NCBI GenBank assembly: GCA_947074135.1
Contig: CAMTOL010000069.1
Coordinates: 1 to 9,682 of the forward strand
Reading direction: 5' to 3'
DNA length: 9,682 nucleotides
Origin: an uncultured Rikenellaceae bacterium
Lineage (GTDB): Bacteria > Bacteroidota > Bacteroidia > Bacteroidales > Rikenellaceae
The position numbers and the translations under genes were made by a program. Of this stretch, positions 6,119 through 9,682 are shown one piece after another (the first letter of the stretch is position 1; each line of letters opens with the position of its first letter). The notes below the pieces were generated by a model. That model saw only the letters and a program-made list of their open reading frames with translations, did no database searches and was not told where the DNA came from.

Positions 6119-7659
6119 CTTTTTCTATTCTTAATTTTACTTACAATCATCTTTAATAGATACAATAGTCCAACAATTATACCCATCGAAGTTAGCAGAT
6201 TGAGCACAATGGCTACCGAAACACCAACCTGTTGATCATCAAAAAGATGTGTAATCAATGGTACATCTTCGCTCTGCATCAGCACTCCAAATAGTGATGC
6301 AATTGAGATGAACCATAGAATGTTTTTGGTTTCATTAGATTGTTCGATTTCCACTATACTATTGGAGTTATTTAGTGATATATCAAGATTTTTAATTGCT
6401 TGATTTAACTTATCTCTTTGCTCATCAATTTCGAGTGTACAATATAATCTATTAACCATATGTTTATGCGAAACATACCTCAAATATCTCACCGCATCGA
6501 GCTCCATAAGCATATGTGTCATTCTCATACCCATCTTGGCATTTTGTTTAATTATCGACTGCAAAGATTTCTCGATTGAATTTAAGTTATTACTATAATT
6601 CATCGAATATCTATCCCACACATAATTAATAATCTGCCTACACGCAAGTGACATTTCAAGTAGTGTTAAAAACTCTGGCCAACAGACGTGGTAGTAATTA
6701 CGTCTTGCAAGGTGCGCTTTCCAATCCGTTTCACTCTCTTCGCCTCTACGTCCGTATGTACCAAAAACCATCGTGAAATTAGGGTTACTCAACACCAGAT
6801 CATCCGTATCTATAGCAATATTTCGCCCACATATTTCATCAAAACTAGCTTCCATTCTATATGGCCACTCCAACGGATATGCGCTCATTATGCCCACTAA
6901 CTCCGCCTTATGTTTTGTTTCGATATGCTCAATAATATCATCTTCGCCCATCAACTTAAAGTCAATATCCAACGATTCAGATTGACTATGGTCGATATCC
7001 TCCCACAAGTCAATAAGAGTATGACTCATCATTTGAGCTTTAGAATTATTGGAGCAATCAAAATATTTTCGATATCTATTTTTTACTTCGTCAAAATTGG
7101 CGCTTTGAAAGTTATAGCACACTCCATCTTCATAGAGTCCATTTTTGTCTATCGGGAAGTTAAGAATTTCTATATTGTTTATTATTCCATCTATCGTCTG
7201 CAGGTTTGTTTGGGGATCATAGGACCAATGTTCAAGACTCTGAAACATACCGCACAAAGATATCATTTGATCTGAGTCAATATATTGGCTATCAATTTCG
7301 CAGAATGTTTCTTGATCTTCATCTTTGATTTTGTTGACAATAATTCGATAAGATATTAGCATTGTATTGCCAAAGAACTTCACTCCCTTAACCACAACTC
7401 GCCCTTTAAGAGTTATCGGTTTAACCTTTTCATTTACAATAGAGAGTATTATATCAAATCCTTTTATATCATATCTATCGAAAGCATCAACATTAGATAT
7501 AAATATCTGTCTATCAATGAAGTCATCTTTAAGCAGTTTTACAAAGTTTGGATTAAACATAGAACCATCAACAAGTTTCTCACTCGAAAATGTTTGCATA
7601 AACACGAGTGAGAAACTATTGTATAATAGTTTTCCATCACATTGGTTCTGATTTTTCAT
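6115..7659 (-). CDS. Unrecognised 514-residue protein with two C-terminal membrane helices
   Basis: No family is recognised. Residues 1-350 look soluble and mixed alpha/beta, rich in Asp, Asn and Ile, with the conspicuous segment MVFGTYGRRGEESETDWKAHLARR (297-320). Residues 355-440 are mainly helical and may form a coiled coil. Two hydrophobic segments follow, about 446-461 and 479-506, joined by a 17-residue loop (QSEDVPLITHLFDDQQV), and the chain ends in a basic tail (SKIKNRKR). This soluble head, long helix and terminal hairpin recall CorA-type channels in layout only. The GMN signature is absent, so metal transport is not claimed. Alternative ATG starts exist: Met1 at 7657-7659 and Met21 at 7597-7599, which lies in the loop of a hairpin. 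The gene begins 43 bp after recA and overlaps the GNAT gene by 4 bp. It is visibly AT-richer than recA, suggesting acquired DNA. A stress- or defence-related sensor is possible but unproven. Confidence 0.8.
   Translation of the reverse strand: MKNQNQCDGKLLYNSFSLVFMQTFSSEKLVDGSMFNPNFVKLLKDDFIDRQIFISNVDAFDRYDIKGFDIILSIVNEKVKPITLKGRVVVKGVKFFGNTMLISYRIIVNKIKDEDQETFCEIDSQYIDSDQMISLCGMFQSLEHWSYDPQTNLQTIDGIINNIEILNFPIDKNGLYEDGVCYNFQSANFDEVKNRYRKYFDCSNNSKAQMMSHTLIDLWEDIDHSQSESLDIDFKLMGEDDIIEHIETKHKAELVGIMSAYPLEWPYRMEASFDEICGRNIAIDTDDLVLSNPNFTMVFGTYGRRGEESETDWKAHLARRNYYHVCWPEFLTLLEMSLACRQIINYVWDRYSMNYSNNLNSIEKSLQSIIKQNAKMGMRMTHMLMELDAVRYLRYVSHKHMVNRLYCTLEIDEQRDKLNQAIKNLDISLNNSNSIVEIEQSNETKNILWFISIASLFGVLMQSEDVPLITHLFDDQQVGVSVAIVLNLLTSMGIIVGLLYLLKMIVSKIKNRKR
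7575..7616 (-). promoter_or_regulatory. Perfect hairpin within the start of the 514-residue gene
   Basis: GTTTCTCACTCG (7575-7586) and CGAGTGAGAAAC (7605-7616) pair over 12 bp. Inside, TGTTT (7591-7595) and AAACA (7600-7604) pair over 5 bp around the 4-base loop GCAT, with an AAAA bulge on one side. On the minus strand the loop holds the ATG of Met21. If that is the true start, the hairpin would hide it; if Met1 is used, the hairpin is within codons 15-29. There is no U-tract, so a simple terminator is unlikely. The structure is seen directly; regulation is inferred. Confidence 0.5.
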
Positions 7660-7702
7660 AACTAATTTAGCACTTTTGCGATATCAACTTCTATACCCTT
7701 CA

Positions 7703-8764
7703 CTATTGAGCTAGTTCTTCGACAACCACAACTGCGCCGCCTTTGAGAGCTGCACGTACTTCCTCTTCGATTTGGGCTGCAAATTCTGGTTCGTTCACAA
7801 GTTTTTCCTTAACAGCATCACGACCTTGACCAATCTTAGTGTCACCATACGAGAACCAAGAACCCGACTTCTTAATAATACCAAGCTCCACGCCAAGATC
7901 CAAGATTTCGCCTATCTTCGAGATACCAACACCAAACTCAATATCAAATTCAGCACGTTTAAACGGAGGCGCAACCTTGTTTTTAACCACTTTGACTTTA
8001 GTGCGGTTACCAAATTGATCGTCCCCATCTTTGAGCGCAGTACCCTTACGCACGTCGATACGAATAGAGGCATAAAACTTCAGCGCATTACCACCAGTCG
8101 TAGTTTCTGGGTTTCCGAACATAACGCCAATTTTATCACGAAGTTGGTTGATAAATATACAGGTAGTCTTAGTCTTACTAATTGCGGACGTCAGTTTACG
8201 CAACGCCTGCGACATCAATCGAGCGTGAAGCCCCATTTTCGATTCGCCCATATCGCCCTCGATTTCGGCTTTTGGTGTTAGTGCAGCCACAGAGTCGATA
8301 ACAACGATATCAATAGCACCACTTCGGATTAGCTGCTCCGTGATTTCGAGCGCTTGCTCTCCATTGTCAGGTTGCGAAATTAGCATATTGTCGATATCAA
8401 CTCCAAGTGCCTTTGCATAAGTTGCATCAAAAGCGTGTTCAGCATCAATAAATGCAGCGATACCACCCTGCTTTTGCGCTTCGGCAATGGCGTGAATAGC
8501 GAGTGTAGTTTTACCAGAGCTTTCTGGTCCGTAAATTTCGATGATACGACCACGAGGATAGCCTCCAACTCCGAGCGCTAGGTCAACCCCGATTGAACCC
8601 GTTGGAATTACTGCTACATCTTCGACTGGGCGGTCGCTCATACGCATAACAGCGCCTTTGCCGTAATCTTTTTCAAGTTTATCCATTGCAGCGCGCAACA
8701 CTTTTAATTTTTCTTCGGGAAGTGCAGGGCGCAGTTCAGTTACTTTTTTACTCTCTTTTGCCAT
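7703..8764 (-). CDS. recA: RecA recombinase
   Basis: A complete 353-residue RecA, the ATP-dependent strand-exchange protein of homologous recombination and coprotease for SOS-type responses. Visible landmarks: the N-terminal polymerisation helix with [22 protein letters not shown] (19-40); Walker [10 protein letters not shown] (79-87); the FIDAEHAFD segment (105-113); Walker [13 protein letters not shown] (151-162); loop L1 around [21 protein letters not shown] (169-189); [22 protein letters not shown] with loop L2 (204-225); and the C-terminal DNA-binding domain to about residue 330. The final residues include a hydrophobic/acidic tail (VVVVEELAQ). The start [20 protein letters not shown] is typical for Bacteroidetes. 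No catalytic residue is missing. No clear LexA-type box was recognised upstream, and no terminator is visible in the 43 bp before the 514-residue gene, so read-through into the accessory block is possible. Confidence 0.99.
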   Translation of the reverse strand: MAKESKKVTELRPALPEEKLKVLRAAMDKLEKDYGKGAVMRMSDRPVEDVAVIPTGSIGVDLALGVGGYPRGRIIEIYGPESSGKTTLAIHAIAEAQKQGGIAAFIDAEHAFDATYAKALGVDIDNMLISQPDNGEQALEITEQLIRSGAIDIVVIDSVAALTPKAEIEGDMGESKMGLHARLMSQALRKLTSAISKTKTTCIFINQLRDKIGVMFGNPETTTGGNALKFYASIRIDVRKGTALKDGDDQFGNRTKVKVVKNKVAPPFKRAEFDIEFGVGISKIGEILDLGVELGIIKKSGSWFSYGDTKIGQGRDAVKEKLVNEPEFAAQIEEEVRAALKGGAVVVVEELAQ

Positions 8765-8920
8765 AATTGATATTTTAATTGTTTAATTTATATTTAATTA
8801 AGATTATTATACATCTCTATTTGAAGTTATTGTACTACTTCTGAGCAGCAGTTATTTGGTGGTTAGTTCAACTGCTTCTATTTAAGGCGTTGTTTATATT
8901 ATTCAATTTAGCGTTTAGTT
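8765..8920 (-). promoter_or_regulatory. AT-rich recA leader, probable promoter region
   Basis: This 156-bp gene-free stretch is very AT-rich near recA. A TATAAT hexamer lies on the minus strand at 8806-8811, 42 bp before the recA ATG. No good -35 or Bacteroidetes TTTG element is seen at the right distance, so the exact promoter is uncertain. No recognisable SOS operator was found. Confidence 0.3.
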
Positions 8921-8948
8921 CTTGGGCGGGGGATCAGCCCCACCCAAG
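8921..8948. terminator. GC-rich hairpin next to the composite repeat
   Basis: CTTGGGCGGGG (8921-8931) pairs with CCCCACCCAAG (8938-8948), 10 of 11 positions, around a 6-base loop GATCAG. It stands between the composite repeat and the recA leader. It could end transcription arriving from the GLUG gene, but no U-tract follows on the minus strand. It may instead be the edge of the repeat element. Confidence 0.4.
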
Positions 8949-9267
8949 ACAATTGACAATTGACAATTGATAATTGATAATTGATAATTTTGAATTGCTC
9001 TGTCATACTTCAGCCCTTCGACTTCGCTCAGGATAAACTCCGCGCAGCGAAGTCGAAGTACCTCCGTACCAACAAACTTTTTTAGTGCTGACTTTGACGC
9101 TGCATTTGTTTGCTAGTGCTTACTTTGTCGTTGCCTCTGTTTGTTGGAACGGAGGTACTTCGACTGCATTTTTAAGCTGTTCGCTTAAAAATTCCGCTCA
9201 GTATGACAACTAATAATTATCAATTGTGCATTATCAATTATGCATTATGAATTATGCATTATGAATT
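8949..9267. repeat. Composite palindromic repeat with heptamer arms, MITE-like
   Basis: This stretch has no gene. The left arm holds five heptamers of the AATTGAC/AATTGAT type (8951-8985). The right arm holds seven of the AATTATC/CATTATG type (9215-9267). CAATTGATAATT (8964-8975) is an exact inverted match to 9215-9226. Between them the core runs from TGTCATACT (9001-9009) to its inverted copy AGTATGACA (9200-9208). Inside the core are a 13-bp hairpin (9016-9028 with 9046-9058), a long stem of 27 positions with one mismatch (9051-9077 with 9139-9165), and a 10-bp hairpin (9168-9177 with 9183-9192). The left arm of the second stem overlaps that of the first, so they are alternatives. The organisation suggests a dispersed non-autonomous element. 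No transposase is present, and copy number cannot be seen here. Confidence 0.6.
9083..9144. repeat. Two imperfect 31-bp tandem copies in the repeat core
   Basis: The 31 bases at 9083-9113 recur at 9114-9144 with 25 identical positions (each begins TAGTGCT and contains ACTTTG and TGTTTG). They fill the loop of the long stem and run into its right arm. The function is unknown. Confidence 0.6.
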
Positions 9268-9269
9268 AA

Positions 9270-9682
9270 CTAAGGTTGCCACGTTAGGATTGGATAGCTG
9301 CCAGTAACTGTTTTCCACATACCAGTTGCGCCGGTGTTTAGGGTAGTAACAAAGTCAGTTGTTTTCATATTTGCATCGGTTTCGTATGCCACGTGGTCGG
9401 TGTGCGTGCCTGCGCCGTCGCCGACTGCGTTGGTTGGACCTGCTGTGTCGAGGGCGTAGGCGTAGCTGATTGTACTACCGTCGTTGTTTTGCCCTGCTAC
9501 GCCGCCGCGTGCCGATGACGATGAGTTATTCGGGGTAGTTACTGTGCCGGTGCTATAGCACGAGGTTACAGTACCGGTATTTGAACTGATATACCCATTT
9601 CGCCCTACTACGCCGCCGATTTGATCACTGCTATCGCCGGTTCCCGCTACATCGCCACGGTTATAACACGCCGTAACCGAAC
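9270..9682 (-). CDS. C-terminal part of a GLUG-repeat protein, cut by the window edge
   Basis: The frame is open from the window edge to the TAG at 9270-9272 and gives 136 residues, with no start inside the window. It shows GLUG-type repeats: CYNRGDV then GGVVGRNG, and CYSTGTV then GGVAGQN. It ends in WKTVTGSYPILTWQP, the W...YPILxW ending I associate with GLUG proteins. Such proteins are large, secreted or cell-surface proteins of gut and environmental Bacteroidetes, often with adhesin-like or peptidase partners. It is distinctly GC-richer than the rest of the window, with many GGC, ACC, GCC and GAC codons, as is common in repeat-rich surface proteins but also possible after transfer. Two bases separate the stop from the palindromic repeat. 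Domain content upstream is unknown. Confidence 0.8.
   Translation of the reverse strand, partial: SVTACYNRGDVAGTGDSSDQIGGVVGRNGYISSNTGTVTSCYSTGTVTTPNNSSSSARGGVAGQNNDGSTISYAYALDTAGPTNAVGDGAGTHTDHVAYETDANMKTTDFVTTLNTGATGMWKTVTGSYPILTWQP

Noticed and set aside
6115..7659. CorA magnesium channel
   Set aside because: Only the topology is similar. The GMN signature at the end of the first membrane helix is absent and the soluble part is not recognised as CorA.
5633..7659. TacT-type GNAT toxin with antitoxin
   Set aside because: The neighbour is a 514-residue membrane protein, not a small ribbon-helix-helix antitoxin.
59..8281. Many plus-strand open frames of 60-170 codons, the longest at 7772-8281
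   Set aside because: They lie opposite real minus-strand genes, have unnatural composition and no recognisable motifs. The longest is the antisense of recA.
8951..9267. Heptamer repeats as a CRISPR array
   Set aside because: Units are 7 bp, contiguous and without spacers, and no cas genes are present.

Overview
The window looks like a chromosomal segment of a low-GC Bacteroidetes, most likely order Bacteroidales. The evidence is a RecA of that type, one long bifunctional Rel protein, a TlpA-like lipoprotein, a GLUG-repeat surface protein, little sign of Shine-Dalgarno sequences, and AATTGAT-type heptamer repeats between genes. Genus cannot be fixed from this sequence. Every gene I can support lies on the minus strand, so the window is described below from its right end to its left.

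Right end (9682 to 8765): the C-terminal part of a GC-richer GLUG-repeat protein enters from outside the window. Its stop codon is followed two bases later by a composite, strongly palindromic repeat of about 320 bp with heptamer-repeat arms. A GC hairpin and an AT-rich recA leader follow.

recA to rel (8764 to 4686): recA is complete. Behind it lies a visibly AT-richer accessory block. It holds a 514-residue unrecognised protein with two C-terminal membrane segments, and a GNAT acetyltransferase that overlaps it through ATGA. It also holds a small secreted protein whose normal start codon appears to be missing. A hairpin sits inside the start of the 514-residue gene with an alternative ATG in its loop.

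The most unusual structure is a second copy of the first 13 codons of rel at 5482-5521, 836 bp upstream of the real rel start. It has 37 of 40 identical bases. Two of the three changes turn adjacent Glu codons into stops, and the third is silent. The copy is joined to what may be the 3' end of another gene. Together with the defective start of the secreted-protein gene, this suggests a small insertion or rearrangement that separated rel from its earlier upstream sequence and gave it a new one.

Left half (4684 to 14): rel (bifunctional (p)ppGpp synthetase/hydrolase) is followed in the same direction by a small membrane-anchored protein, a HIT-family nucleotide hydrolase and a lipoprotein. The lipoprotein's thioredoxin-like domain has lost both active-site cysteines. 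Gaps between these four are 54, 66 and 51 bp with no convincing terminator, so they may form one operon of nucleotide-signalling and envelope functions. No CRISPR array, tRNA, rRNA or transposase gene was seen.
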